A stretch of DNA of 13,823 nucleotides from JANNMJ01 sp031397815 (lineage in GTDB: Bacteria; Bacteroidota; Bacteroidia; Cytophagales; Hymenobacteraceae). This document shows positions 1 to 7,866 of the stretch, piece after piece. Made by a program: the position numbers and the translations under genes. Numbering within the stretch: position 1 is the stretch's first letter; the number at the start of each line of letters is the position of its first letter. Below the pieces are notes generated by a model that searched no databases, was not told the DNA's origin, and worked only from the letters and a program-made list of their open reading frames with translations. The stretch is from contig JANNMJ010000085.1 of the NCBI GenBank assembly GCA_031397815.1, forward strand, positions 1 through 13,823, in the 5' to 3' direction.

Positions 1-1
1 G

Positions 2-49
2 GCAGGCGAGACGCCTGCGAATAGCCGACACGGGGCAGAGCCCCGCGTC
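2..49. repeat. Two adjacent short hairpins with AGA loops
   Basis: Two inverted repeats lie side by side. The first pairs GCAGGCG (2-8) with CGCCTGC (12-18) around the loop AGA. The second pairs CGGGGC (31-36) with GCCCCG (40-45), again around AGA, and can extend to GAC/GTC (27-29 with 47-49) across one mismatch. The shared loop and close spacing look like a REP-type intergenic repeat. The element sits at the very edge of the window, where contigs often break in repeats. Whether it is dispersed in the genome cannot be seen here. Confidence 0.4.
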
Positions 50-95
50 AACTCTGAAAGGGTTACTGAATGGATACTGAAGGTGGTTAAATGAT

Positions 96-138
96 GGAAG
101 CCCGGGCCTGATTTCGTTGAAATCAATCCCGGGCTTCC
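96..138 (-). terminator. Long hairpin downstream of parC, probable terminator
   Basis: A perfect 11-bp stem pairs GGAAGCCCGGG (96-106) with its complement (128-138). After a two-base internal loop on each side it continues as a 7-bp stem, 109-115 with 119-125, closed by a 3-nt loop. It starts 34 nt past the parC stop codon, on the side where that transcript ends. The tract after the stem on the minus strand is only moderately T-rich (ATCATTT), so this is either a weak intrinsic terminator or a structure protecting the 3' end. Flanking A/T runs on both sides would also allow bidirectional use. Confidence 0.55.
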
Positions 139-171
139 AAAATTTAAAAGGACTTGACCTACTCTCCTCTC

Positions 172-3096
172 CTACTCAAACAGCTTCGTCTGCCGAGGCT
201 TCACGTCCAGCTCCACCTCACTCCCGACGGGCACGCCGTCTTCAGGGGCAGCTACGGCGGCGGCGGTTGAGCGAGCCGCTTTCGGGCGCACTTCACTCGG
301 AAGGGGCGGCGGCGGACCGGCGGCTGATTTGGTGGCGGGCGGGAGCTTCAGCTTCGGCGCGGGGGGCGCGGGGGCTTCCTCGACCTCATCGTCGTCGGAG
401 CGTTCGGGGGACGTCAGGACGGCGTCGTGGACTTTGAAGTAATTCAAGGTGCGGCCTTGGGCTTTCCAGCCTTTCACATCGGTGAAATCGGCGAGGTTGA
501 GGGCGAGGGTTTCTTTTGGCCCGCGAGCTTCTTTCTGCACCGTGAGCTTCACGAGCGGCTCGGCTTGCGCTGAGATGATGACGGCTTTGGCGCCCTTTTC
601 CTCTGAAATGAACGTGAAGCGGCGGCCGACGCTGAGGGTTTCGATGCGGAACCGCTTCACGAAATGCTCCTTCTTGTCGGGGTCGAAATGGAGCGTGGTG
701 ATGACGGTTTCGGGGTCGAACTTCCGCAGAATCACGATTTGCGGCACGTCGTAGTGGTTCGCCAAATCGAACGTCGTTTGCTCATACGAGCCGTCTTTGT
801 AGACCACGAGCACCGTATCGTCGGTGTTGAAGTAGCCGAGCAGGCGGCCGTGGCCCTCGGTGTTGAGGCGCCCCGTGACTTCGTCGAACGCAATGGCGCG
901 CCCGCCGAGCGTGCTCTCGCCTTTCCGCAGCAGCTTCACCTGCTTGACGCGGTATTTGGTGGCGATGTTGCCGCCCGCACCCTTCCCTTTGATGGTCAGC
1001 TCTGCGAAATCGAAGTCGAATTCCTTGTGCCGGGCCGTCACACTCGGGTGCAACAGCACGCGCACCACCTCGCTTTCGGCGTTCGGGTTCGAGGTGAGAT
1101 AGAGCACTTTCGAGCCTTTGGTGCCCTTGGTGAGGTCGTACTGCTTATCGCGCGTGATGCCCGTGACGGCGAAGCGTTTCGCCATCGCCACTCCGGATTT
1201 CCCGTCGACGTACATGAGGTTGTACGTGCGGCGGTCGTCGTTGCGGTTGAAGACCTCGACGTGGATGATGTCCTTCCCGACGAACGTCTTGTCAGCCACC
1301 TTCGTGACAGTGAACGAGCCATCGGCTTTAAAGGCGATGATTTCGTCCAGAGTGGAGCAATCGCCGACGTACTCGTCCTTTTTCAGGCCGATACCGACGA
1401 AGCCATCGGCGCGGTTGACGTAGAGCTTTTCGTTCGCGACGGCCACTTTTTGGGCAGTAATCGTCTCGAAGCTCCGTAGCTCGGTTTTGCGGTCGCGGCC
1501 GTTGCCGTAGGTTTTCAGCAGCCGCTCGAAGTACGAAACGGCGTAACGCGTGAGGTTCGCCAAGTGGTCGGCGACTTCCGCCAGATCGGCTTCGAGCTGC
1601 CGGAGTAGCTCGTCGGCTTTGGCGGCGTCGTAGCGCGAGATGCGCTTGATTTTGATTTCGGTGAGCCGGGCGAGGTCGTCGGGCAGCTCCATCCGGCGGC
1701 GCAGCACGAGGCGCTGATCGTTGGTTTTGGGCTTCTCGTGCGGCTCGCGGACGTGCTTGCGCAGGCCTTTCTCGATGGTCTGCAAGATGGCTTCCCACGT
1801 CTCGCAGTCCTCGATATCGCGGTAAATCCGCTTCTCGATGAAGATGCGCTCCAATGACGCCGCGTGCCAGCGGGCTTCCAGATCGCCCTGCCGAATCTCC
1901 AGCTCGCGGCGCAGCAGCTCCTTCGTGTTCGCCGTCGACTGAATCAGAATCTCTTCCACCGGCATAAAGCGCGGCTTCCCCTCGATGATGACGCAGGTGT
2001 TCGGCGAGATGGAGATTTCGCAGTCGGTGAACGCGTACAGCGCATCAATCGTGACGTCGGGCGACACGCCGGGCGGCAATTGCACCTGAATCTCGACGTT
2101 CGCGGCGGTGTTATCGACCACCTTCTTCACCTTGATTTTCCCCGCCTCGCTCGCCTTCACGATGCTCTCCATGAGGCTCGTAGTGGTGGTGCCGTACGGA
2201 ATATCGCGGATCGTGAGGTACGTCTTGTCGGTCTTCTCGATGGTGGCGCGGAGGCGGAGGCGCCCGCCACGCTGGCCGTTGTTGTAGTTGGCGGGGTCGC
2301 AGAGACCGCCGGTCGGGAAATCGGGCAGCAGCTGAATCGGCTTGCCGCGCAGCACATCGATACTGGCGCGGCACAGCTCCTTGAAGTTGTGCGGCATCAC
2401 CTTAGTGCTCAGGCCCACCGCAATGCCCTCGACGCCCTGCGCGAGCAGCAGCGGGAATTTCACGGGGAGCGTCACCGGCTCCAGCTTGCGCCCATCATAC
2501 GACGCCGACCACGTGGTGATGCGGGGCGAAAACACAACGTCGAGGGCGAATTTCGAGAGGCGAGCCTCGATGTAACGCGGAGCGGCGGCACCGTCGCCGG
2601 TGCGCACGTCGCCCCAGTTCCCCTGGGTCTCGATGAGCAGATCTTTCTGACCCAGATTCACCATCGCGTCGCCGATAGAGGCGTCGCCGTGCGGGTGATA
2701 CTGCATCGTTTGCCCAATGACGTTAGCCACTTTGTTAAAGCGACCGTCGTCCATCTCCTTCATCGCGTGCATGATGCGCCGCTGCACCGGTTTCAGGCCA
2801 TCTTCAATGGCTGGCACCGCGCGCTCCAGAATCACATACGAGGCATAATCGAGGAAATAGTTCTGATAGAGGCCGCTGACGGGCACAATGTCGTGAATCA
2901 TCTCTTCCTCTTCCGCCACCAAGTCGGGCGCCGCGACAGCATCGGGCGCCATTGGCTCGTGGGCGGTACCGCCGCTGTCGTCGGCGGAGAGAGGGGGCAG
3001 AAAAGGCAGGTTATCAGGAGTTTCAGTCATCGGCGTGGCCGCTGGACGGGGGGCTTGCTGGGCAGAACGGGTCGGACGGGCGGACGGCTTTTTCAC
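172..3096 (-). CDS. parC: DNA topoisomerase IV subunit A (ParC)
   Basis: This is the breakage-reunion subunit of topoisomerase IV, a type IIA enzyme that works with ParE to decatenate daughter chromosomes. The 974-aa product carries the GyrA/ParC core from about residue 67. The catalytic tyrosine is Y175 in AAPRYIEARL, and the quinolone-determining motif is HPHGDASIGD (134-143). The beta-pinwheel C-terminal domain starts near residue 550. No GyrA box (QRRGGKG type) is visible there, so I call ParC rather than GyrA. Residues 1-65 and about 896-974 are low-complexity, rich in Pro, Ala and acidic residues, which makes it longer than typical ParC. The extreme C-terminus contains QTKLF, resembling a clamp-binding peptide. 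The start used is GTG at 3096 (M-K-K-P). ATG at 3030 (residue 23) is a real alternative, and neither has a Shine-Dalgarno sequence. The gene is divergent from the hybrid kinase. Confidence 0.93.
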   Translation of the reverse strand: MKKPSARPTRSAQQAPRPAATPMTETPDNLPFLPPLSADDSGGTAHEPMAPDAVAAPDLVAEEEEMIHDIVPVSGLYQNYFLDYASYVILERAVPAIEDGLKPVQRRIMHAMKEMDDGRFNKVANVIGQTMQYHPHGDASIGDAMVNLGQKDLLIETQGNWGDVRTGDGAAAPRYIEARLSKFALDVVFSPRITTWSASYDGRKLEPVTLPVKFPLLLAQGVEGIAVGLSTKVMPHNFKELCRASIDVLRGKPIQLLPDFPTGGLCDPANYNNGQRGGRLRLRATIEKTDKTYLTIRDIPYGTTTTSLMESIVKASEAGKIKVKKVVDNTAANVEIQVQLPPGVSPDVTIDALYAFTDCEISISPNTCVIIEGKPRFMPVEEILIQSTANTKELLRRELEIRQGDLEARWHAASLERIFIEKRIYRDIEDCETWEAILQTIEKGLRKHVREPHEKPKTNDQRLVLRRRMELPDDLARLTEIKIKRISRYDAAKADELLRQLEADLAEVADHLANLTRYAVSYFERLLKTYGNGRDRKTELRSFETITAQKVAVANEKLYVNRADGFVGIGLKKDEYVGDCSTLDEIIAFKADGSFTVTKVADKTFVGKDIIHVEVFNRNDDRRTYNLMYVDGKSGVAMAKRFAVTGITRDKQYDLTKGTKGSKVLYLTSNPNAESEVVRVLLHPSVTARHKEFDFDFAELTIKGKGAGGNIATKYRVKQVKLLRKGESTLGGRAIAFDEVTGRLNTEGHGRLLGYFNTDDTVLVVYKDGSYEQTTFDLANHYDVPQIVILRKFDPETVITTLHFDPDKKEHFVKRFRIETLSVGRRFTFISEEKGAKAVIISAQAEPLVKLTVQKEARGPKETLALNLADFTDVKGWKAQGRTLNYFKVHDAVLTSPERSDDDEVEEAPAPPAPKLKLPPATKSAAGPPPPLPSEVRPKAARSTAAAVAAPEDGVPVGSEVELDVKPRQTKLFE

Positions 3097-3430
3097 AACG
3101 TAAAACTAATCAAGATAGCCTTCAGAAACAAGAAGGCTCATTTGATTGGCAAGGCCGGGTCGCGGGGCAAAGTTCCGGTTTTCCTTTCGATGTTTCGTTA
3201 TGTGCTTCGGTTATCTGCGGCGGTCATATTCCGGGAGAGCGAGGCGGTATTCAGCGTCAATAAATTGGTATTGTTGTTGCCTTTCCACCTGACTTGAGGG
3301 CAATGCCGGGTTTTATCCGGTTCTGCCGCACCCTACCATCTCCTCCTTCCGCCGTTTTCCCCTGAACCAGCCTCCGCACTGAGGCTGAGCTGGCGTGTAG
3401 CCCGCTGGCACCCTGTCTTATCTGTCTTCG
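3097..3430. other. Divergent intergenic region, parC / hybrid kinase
   Basis: No convincing gene is seen here. For the minus strand, a 7-bp hairpin (3117-3123 with 3132-3138, 8-nt loop) lies just upstream of the parC GTG, and TATCTTG (3111-3117, minus strand) is an imperfect -7 box. For the plus strand, TATTGTTG (3269-3276) matches the Bacteroidota TAnnTTTG box at 7 of 8 positions, but no clear -33 box sits at the right distance. A second hairpin, 3368-3374 with 3381-3387 (7 bp, 6-nt loop), lies in the presumed leader of the kinase gene. Promoter assignments here are weak. Confidence 0.3.
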
Positions 3431-6400
3431 ATGACTGAACAACTACTACACAAGTTCCCGTCGGCGATTCTGATCATCGACCCGCAGGACCGCATCTCGT
3501 TCGCCAACGCACCGTATTTCCGGCTGTTCGGCTTGCCGACTGATACGCCGGTCGTGGGGCTGGCGACGCAGGAGTGGTACCATCGGATTCTGCCGCTGTT
3601 CGTAGCCCCGGACGCACTTTCTATGGCTGGGTTTGCCATCACCGGCACCCGGCAAGATGTACTCAATCAACGGTTTGAGTTGCGCTGCGGCCGGGTCGTC
3701 GCGCGCGATGTGGTCGTTCTTGACGACGGAGGCTGGCTCATCACGTACCGCGATGTAACAGCCGAAGACCGTGCCCGGCGCGAGCTGGCCAAGGTGGCGC
3801 ACTTATCGGCGCACAACCCGAACCCCATTTTCCGCACCACGCTCAGCGGCCGAGTGGTGTACCGCAACGCGGCGGCGGAGCGGCTGTTACGGTCGTTCTC
3901 GAAAGCCGACCTCCTTGCGATTCGGCAGTTCAGCAAAGATGTATTGGCTGCCAATAGCGCCGATGAAATCGCGCAGCGCTATGATTTCACGCTTCTGGAG
4001 CGCGCTTTTGAAGTCTACGTCACGCCGTTCCGCAAGGACGACCACGCGAGTATTCACGTCATCGAAACGACGGCGCGCCACGCGGCTGTTGCCGAAAACC
4101 AGCGTCAGAAGGTCTTTTACGAAGCGATTCTCTCGCATCTGCCCGCCGATGTGGTCGTCATCGACCCCGACCTACGCTACCGTTACGTGAACCCGCAGGC
4201 CGTAACCGACCCCGACGTGCGGCGTTGGATGATCGGGCGCGACGATCTGGAGTATTTCGCCCGGCGGAAACGGCCGATGATGGTCGCGCAGCACCGGCAG
4301 GCGTTGCTTCGGCAGGCGTTGGCCACGAAACAGCAGGTCAGCTGGAGCGAGGAAGCCACTTACCCCGCCAACGGCGGCAAGAAGTACCTGACCCGGTTCG
4401 CTCGCCCGGTCTTCGATGAAGCCGGTCAGCCCCTCATGATCATCGGTTACGGGATGGATATCACGCCGATTCGGGTGGCGCAGCTCACGCTGGAACGCTC
4501 CGAGAAGCAGTACCGCAACCTGATGCATTACTCGCAGGCGCTCATTTGCACCCACGACCTGAGCGGCCGTGTGCTGACGGTGAACCCAGCCGTAGCGCAT
4601 CTGCTGGGATGTGAGATGCACGAGCTAATCGACGAATATCTCGTCAACATGCTTCCTGCCGAAGTGAGCTATGGCGTGGCGAAGTATCTGAAACACATCA
4701 AGGCGCACCACGAGGCGAAAGGCGTGATGAAGATGCAGCCGCTCCACGAAGCGCCGCCGCGTTACTTGCTCTACCACAATATTTTGGTAGAAGAAGCCGC
4801 CGAAGGCCCTTACATCATCGGTTACGCGCAAGACATCACGGCGCGCGTGCTCGCGGAGCGTGCTCTGAAAAAAGCTAAAATCGCTGCCGAAAACGCCGCC
4901 CTCGCCCGCCAAAACTTTCTGGCGAGTATGAGTCACGAAATCCGGACGCCGCTGAACGGCGTGCTGGGAATGGCGGGCCTGCTCGAAAAAACGGCCCTCA
5001 CGGTGCAACAGCAGCAATATGTGAGCCTCATCCGCACGGCCGGACGCTCGCTGCTGGAGCTGCTCAATGACGTGCTCGATATGGCGAAAATCTCGTCCGG
5101 GGAAGTGGAGCTGGCGCAAATGCCGTTCGATCTGTGCGCCGTAGTGCGCGAAACCGCCGAGCCGCTCCTGCTGCGGGCCGCCGAGAAGGGGATCGATTTC
5201 ACCATTCACCCGCTCTCCGAGGAGGAAATTGGCGTCATTGGCGACCCGAAACGCCTGCGTCAGATTCTGACCAACCTGCTCAGTAACGCCGTCAAGTTTA
5301 CCGAGCGCGGTGGTGTGACGCTGCAAGGCAAGCTCTCAGGAATGACCGATACCACGCTCACCGTCACGTTTCTGGTGCACGATTCGGGCATTGGCATTCC
5401 GCTGGAACAGCAGGAAAAAGTGTTCGACGAGTTCAAGCAAGCCACCCCCGATACGGCGCTGCGGTTCGGCGGCACCGGGCTGGGGCTGGCTATCAGCGAG
5501 CGACTGGTGGGACAGCTTGGCGGGCGCTTGATATTGAGCAGCGAGCCGGAAGTGGGCACCACGTTTGGTTTCACGCTCACATTTCCGCGCACCACCCCAG
5601 AAGCGCCGCTGGTGCCGAATGTCGCGACCACGGTCCCATCGGCTGATCACAGCGAGATCTGGCTCGCCGGGCTGCGCGTGCTGCTGGTTGAGGATCACTC
5701 GATCAACCGCTTGTTGGCGCGGATGATTCTGCTCTCGTACGGTGCCCTCGTCACGGAAGCGCACACCGGCACCGAAGCCGTGGAAAAAGCCACGACGCAG
5801 CCCTTCGATGTGATTCTGATGGACATTCAACTCCCCGAGATGAATGGCCTCGAAGCAACCGCCGCCATTCGGGCTTTGCCCGACCGTCAACGTGCCACCA
5901 CCCCGATTCTCGCCCTGACGGCGAACGCGTTCCCGTCGGATACCGAGCGGTATATGGCCGCCGGTATGAACGGCTGTCTCACCAAACCCTTCGAGGAAGC
6001 CGAGCTGCTGCGGCTCCTTCAACTTATGGTGACCCGCTTCGATACCCATTCGCCCGAGACAGTAGGTTACCAAAATGAGGCATCTGAAACCCCCACGCTT
6101 TCGCAGTTCCCCACGACCCTCATGCGCATCTGCACAGATGACCAAGCGTTCGCGGCGCGGCTGATTGAGGAGTTTTCCGCCACTACCCCTGCCCTGCTGA
6201 CGCGACTAGCCCTCACCACTCCAGCCGATCACGCCGAAGTGGCTGCCATCGCGCACCGGCTGATTCCCGCCGCGCGCGTCTTAGACGCGCACGAAGCCCT
6301 TTACGGCCTGAAAGAGCTGGAGAAGATTTCCGCCACAAATCCGCAATGGGCCGACATCCGCGACTACACCATCGGCGAGCTGCAAACGTTGCTTCAGGAG

Positions 6401-6463
6401 CTGCACCAGTGGCAGGTGGCATATCAGGCTTCTGCCAATCCTTCTGTTGTTGAAGGGGTTTGA
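3431..6463 (+). CDS. Soluble PAS-domain hybrid histidine kinase with receiver and HPt domains
   Basis: This 1010-aa multi-step phosphorelay sensor has no membrane segments or signal peptide, so it should sense a cytoplasmic cue. Four PAS-like domains are visible at about 5-115, 125-220, 230-350 and 360-475, the last followed by a short helical linker. The HisKA H-box is SHEIRTP with phospho-accepting H502. The HATPase shows the N-box around N619, DSGIGIP (651-657) and GTGLGL (681-686). The receiver (about 747-868) has the E754/D755 acidic pair, phospho-acceptor D798, T830 and K852. The C-terminal HPt-like domain has H942 in AHRLIPAARVLDA, a divergent HPt motif lacking the usual Lys-Gly. The internal phosphate path H502-D798-H942 therefore needs a separate response regulator as output, and none is encoded in tandem. 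ATG at 3431 is preceded by no Shine-Dalgarno sequence. The gene converges on the LytTR regulator, with 46 bp between the stop codons. The signal is unknown. Confidence 0.93.
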   Translation: MTEQLLHKFPSAILIIDPQDRISFANAPYFRLFGLPTDTPVVGLATQEWYHRILPLFVAPDALSMAGFAITGTRQDVLNQRFELRCGRVVARDVVVLDDGGWLITYRDVTAEDRARRELAKVAHLSAHNPNPIFRTTLSGRVVYRNAAAERLLRSFSKADLLAIRQFSKDVLAANSADEIAQRYDFTLLERAFEVYVTPFRKDDHASIHVIETTARHAAVAENQRQKVFYEAILSHLPADVVVIDPDLRYRYVNPQAVTDPDVRRWMIGRDDLEYFARRKRPMMVAQHRQALLRQALATKQQVSWSEEATYPANGGKKYLTRFARPVFDEAGQPLMIIGYGMDITPIRVAQLTLERSEKQYRNLMHYSQALICTHDLSGRVLTVNPAVAHLLGCEMHELIDEYLVNMLPAEVSYGVAKYLKHIKAHHEAKGVMKMQPLHEAPPRYLLYHNILVEEAAEGPYIIGYAQDITARVLAERALKKAKIAAENAALARQNFLASMSHEIRTPLNGVLGMAGLLEKTALTVQQQQYVSLIRTAGRSLLELLNDVLDMAKISSGEVELAQMPFDLCAVVRETAEPLLLRAAEKGIDFTIHPLSEEEIGVIGDPKRLRQILTNLLSNAVKFTERGGVTLQGKLSGMTDTTLTVTFLVHDSGIGIPLEQQEKVFDEFKQATPDTALRFGGTGLGLAISERLVGQLGGRLILSSEPEVGTTFGFTLTFPRTTPEAPLVPNVATTVPSADHSEIWLAGLRVLLVEDHSINRLLARMILLSYGALVTEAHTGTEAVEKATTQPFDVILMDIQLPEMNGLEATAAIRALPDRQRATTPILALTANAFPSDTERYMAAGMNGCLTKPFEEAELLRLLQLMVTRFDTHSPETVGYQNEASETPTLSQFPTTLMRICTDDQAFAARLIEEFSATTPALLTRLALTTPADHAEVAAIAHRLIPAARVLDAHEALYGLKELEKISATNPQWADIRDYTIGELQTLLQELHQWQVAYQASANPSVVEGV

Positions 6464-6509
6464 AGCGTTGAGAGGCGCCCTAGATTATGACTCCAAAACT
6501 TGAGATAAA

Positions 6510-7217
6510 TTAAACCAAGCTAGCCAGAAAATCAGCGTGATACGTGCGACCAATCGGGATGCGGCGCCCGCCGGTCATCACGACCACGTTATCCTCCACG
6601 GCCTCGATTTGTAGCCGGTTGACCATATACGTCCGGTGAATGCGCACGAATTGGCTGGGCGGCACCCGCTTTTCTACCTCGCGCAGCAGCAGGCTCGCCG
6701 AAAACTGCCGGTTGGCGGTCACGACTACCGTTTGATAATTGACGGCCTCGAAGTACAGAATCTCGCTGTACGCCACCCGCAGCAGCCGCCCACTCGATTT
6801 GAGAAATAACGATTCTTCGCGTACCTCGGGTGAGGGTGCGGCGCTTGGCGTCGGCAGACGCAGCCCCCTCGCCCGCTCCACAGCGCGCGAAAACCGGGGA
6901 TACTCAATCGGTTTCACCAGATAATCGAGCACCCGCAGTTCGAACGCCTCCAGCGCGTATTCGGTACAAGAAGTGGTCAGGATGACCGCTGGCGCCTCTT
7001 CCGCCAACAAACGGATGATTTCAATCCCTGTGAGGTGCGGCATGCGCACATCGAGAAACAGGATGTCTACTTTGGGCCGGGTCCGAAGAAATTCAAGCAG
7101 CGAGAGCCCTTCCGAGAAGGAGTTAACCAGCTTCAAATCCGGGGTATTGGCAATATGACGCTCCAGCACGGCGCGACTGAAAGGGTCATCGTCGGTGATG
7201 ACACAAGTTAAAACCAT
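6510..7217 (-). CDS. LytTR-family DNA-binding response regulator
   Basis: This transcription factor of the LytR/AlgR type has an N-terminal receiver and a C-terminal LytTR DNA-binding domain. From ATG at 7217 it is 235 aa. The acidic residues DDD (9-11), phospho-acceptor D56 in LFLDVRMP and K102 in YLVKPIE define a complete receiver. LytTR begins near residue 133 and shows RIHRTYMVN and RIPIGRTY, conserved family motifs. The frame stays open to a TTG at 7283, but the extra 22 residues look non-conserved and the receiver starts right after ATG 7217, so I prefer that start. LytTR regulators usually pair with a membrane LytS/HisKA-like kinase. Here the only neighbouring kinase is a convergent PAS hybrid, so partnership is unproven. 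A candidate promoter with an overlapping dyad lies upstream. Confidence 0.9.
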   Translation of the reverse strand: MVLTCVITDDDPFSRAVLERHIANTPDLKLVNSFSEGLSLLEFLRTRPKVDILFLDVRMPHLTGIEIIRLLAEEAPAVILTTSCTEYALEAFELRVLDYLVKPIEYPRFSRAVERARGLRLPTPSAAPSPEVREESLFLKSSGRLLRVAYSEILYFEAVNYQTVVVTANRQFSASLLLREVEKRVPPSQFVRIHRTYMVNRLQIEAVEDNVVVMTGGRRIPIGRTYHADFLASLV

Positions 7218-7280
7218 CGAAATGTGATGATAGAGACGGAGAGAGAGAACGGAGTGCTGTGATTGCGAGCCCGCACCGGA

Positions 7281-7310
7281 CAAAGCGTAAAAAGTTTACG
7301 CCGACTTCAA
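7281..7310 (-). promoter_or_regulatory. Candidate promoter with overlapping dyad for the LytTR gene
   Basis: Read on the minus strand, TTGA (7310-7307) is followed 17 nt later by TACGCTTTG (7289-7281), close to the Bacteroidota pattern TTTG-N19-TAnnTTTG but with one extra base inside the -7 box. The sequence GCGTAAAAAGTTTACGC (7285-7301) is a 7+3+7 perfect inverted repeat covering the -7 box and spacer, a common position for a repressor or autoregulator site. The predicted leader is about 55-60 nt before ATG 7217. The function is inferred only. Confidence 0.35.
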
Positions 7311-7387
7311 CGTTTGATTGAGCGAGATCAGAGCGGCCGGTAATCTATTCGTAGGCAGCCGTTAAAACCGCATATGGCCCGATGCAT

Positions 7388-7534
7388 TCACATGGCAAAC
7401 ACATCCTCGACGCGGTCGTCGTCAGGCTTCAGGGCCGTAATGGCGCTGCGCTGTTGCTTGATTACTTCGGTAGGATACGCGGCGGCAGTATCGGCATCGA
7501 AACCGGCATTGTTGGAGAAGCTCGCCAAGGTCAT
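7388..7534 (-). CDS. Possible 48-aa small protein or gene remnant
   Basis: I do not recognise this frame. It runs from ATG (7532-7534) to TGA (7388-7390) and encodes a 48-residue soluble, slightly acidic peptide ending in a DDDRVEDVFAM tail. Support comes from base use by codon position, which I counted as about 58% GC at position 1, 44% at position 2 and 71% at position 3. That is the pattern expected of a real gene in this genome. The frame stays coding-like for eight codons upstream of the ATG, up to a TGA, and the ATG overlaps the stop of another short frame as ATGA. It could therefore be the 3' end of a decayed gene. No promoter or ribosome-binding site is evident. Confidence 0.4.
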   Translation of the reverse strand: MTLASFSNNAGFDADTAAAYPTEVIKQQRSAITALKPDDDRVEDVFAM

Positions 7535-7866
7535 CCCGGTGTCGATATCGACAGGCGTTCAGAAAATGACGAGGTGTTAACTAAAGACCGAGTTTTCGGT
7601 TTCACTGCCGCGCCGCTGCTCTGCTGAACAGGAGCTAACGGCGGGTCTGCTGCCGTCTTTGGCGCGCGAAAAGTCAGGCGCTTGGGTTACAGCGTGCTGA
7701 CCAGAGGTTTCTGCCTAAATAATAGGGATCTTTTAGGAGATTTTATTCGAGAGATTACTACTTTTTTCGGTCGATTAAGTCGTCGATAAAGAGTGCAGTG
7801 GTATGCATTTTCTGGTCGAGCAGTGACAGGAAATTTTGTCTTTTACTCCTTGAATCGATTGACGCT
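7535..7866. other. Intergenic region upstream of blh
   Basis: No complete gene is supported. Short frames occur on both strands, but none has both a start codon and a convincing composition. A small hairpin pairs ACCGA (7587-7591) with TCGGT (7596-7600). From about 7715 the sequence becomes AT-rich, consistent with a promoter region for the downstream plus-strand gene. Confidence 0.4.
7808..7838 (+). promoter_or_regulatory. Candidate blh promoter
   Basis: AAATTTTG (7831-7838) matches the Bacteroidota TAnnTTTG -7 box at 7 of 8 positions. TTTT (7808-7811), a weak -33 box, lies 19 nt upstream. Transcription would begin about 20 nt before ATG 7867. This also argues against translation starting at the upstream in-frame GTG (7798), which would precede the promoter. 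Confidence 0.3.

Noticed and set aside
664..1479. 271-aa plus-strand frame opposite the ParC C-terminal domain
   Set aside because: Antisense shadow of a well-conserved coding region, with no independent support.
1864..3297. 477-aa plus-strand open frame opposite parC
   Set aside because: It is fully antisense to the conserved ParC core, has no recognisable domain, and is a typical long shadow frame in GC-rich DNA.
3257..3442. 61-aa minus-strand frame in the parC/kinase spacer
   Set aside because: It overlaps the kinase start, has no recognisable motif, and lies over the presumed leader and promoter region.
4625..6145. Two minus-strand frames (233 and 269 aa) opposite the hybrid kinase
   Set aside because: The plus-strand frame carries intact kinase and receiver motifs throughout, and these frames are shadows.
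7374..7627. Plus-strand frames of 68 and 81 aa upstream of blh
   Set aside because: They overlap the minus-strand 48-aa frame, which has the better codon-position pattern. Neither resembles a known family.
7798..7866. GTG start giving blh 23 extra N-terminal residues
   Set aside because: The extension lies over the candidate promoter and is unlike the family. The ATG at 7867 directly precedes the conserved membrane region.
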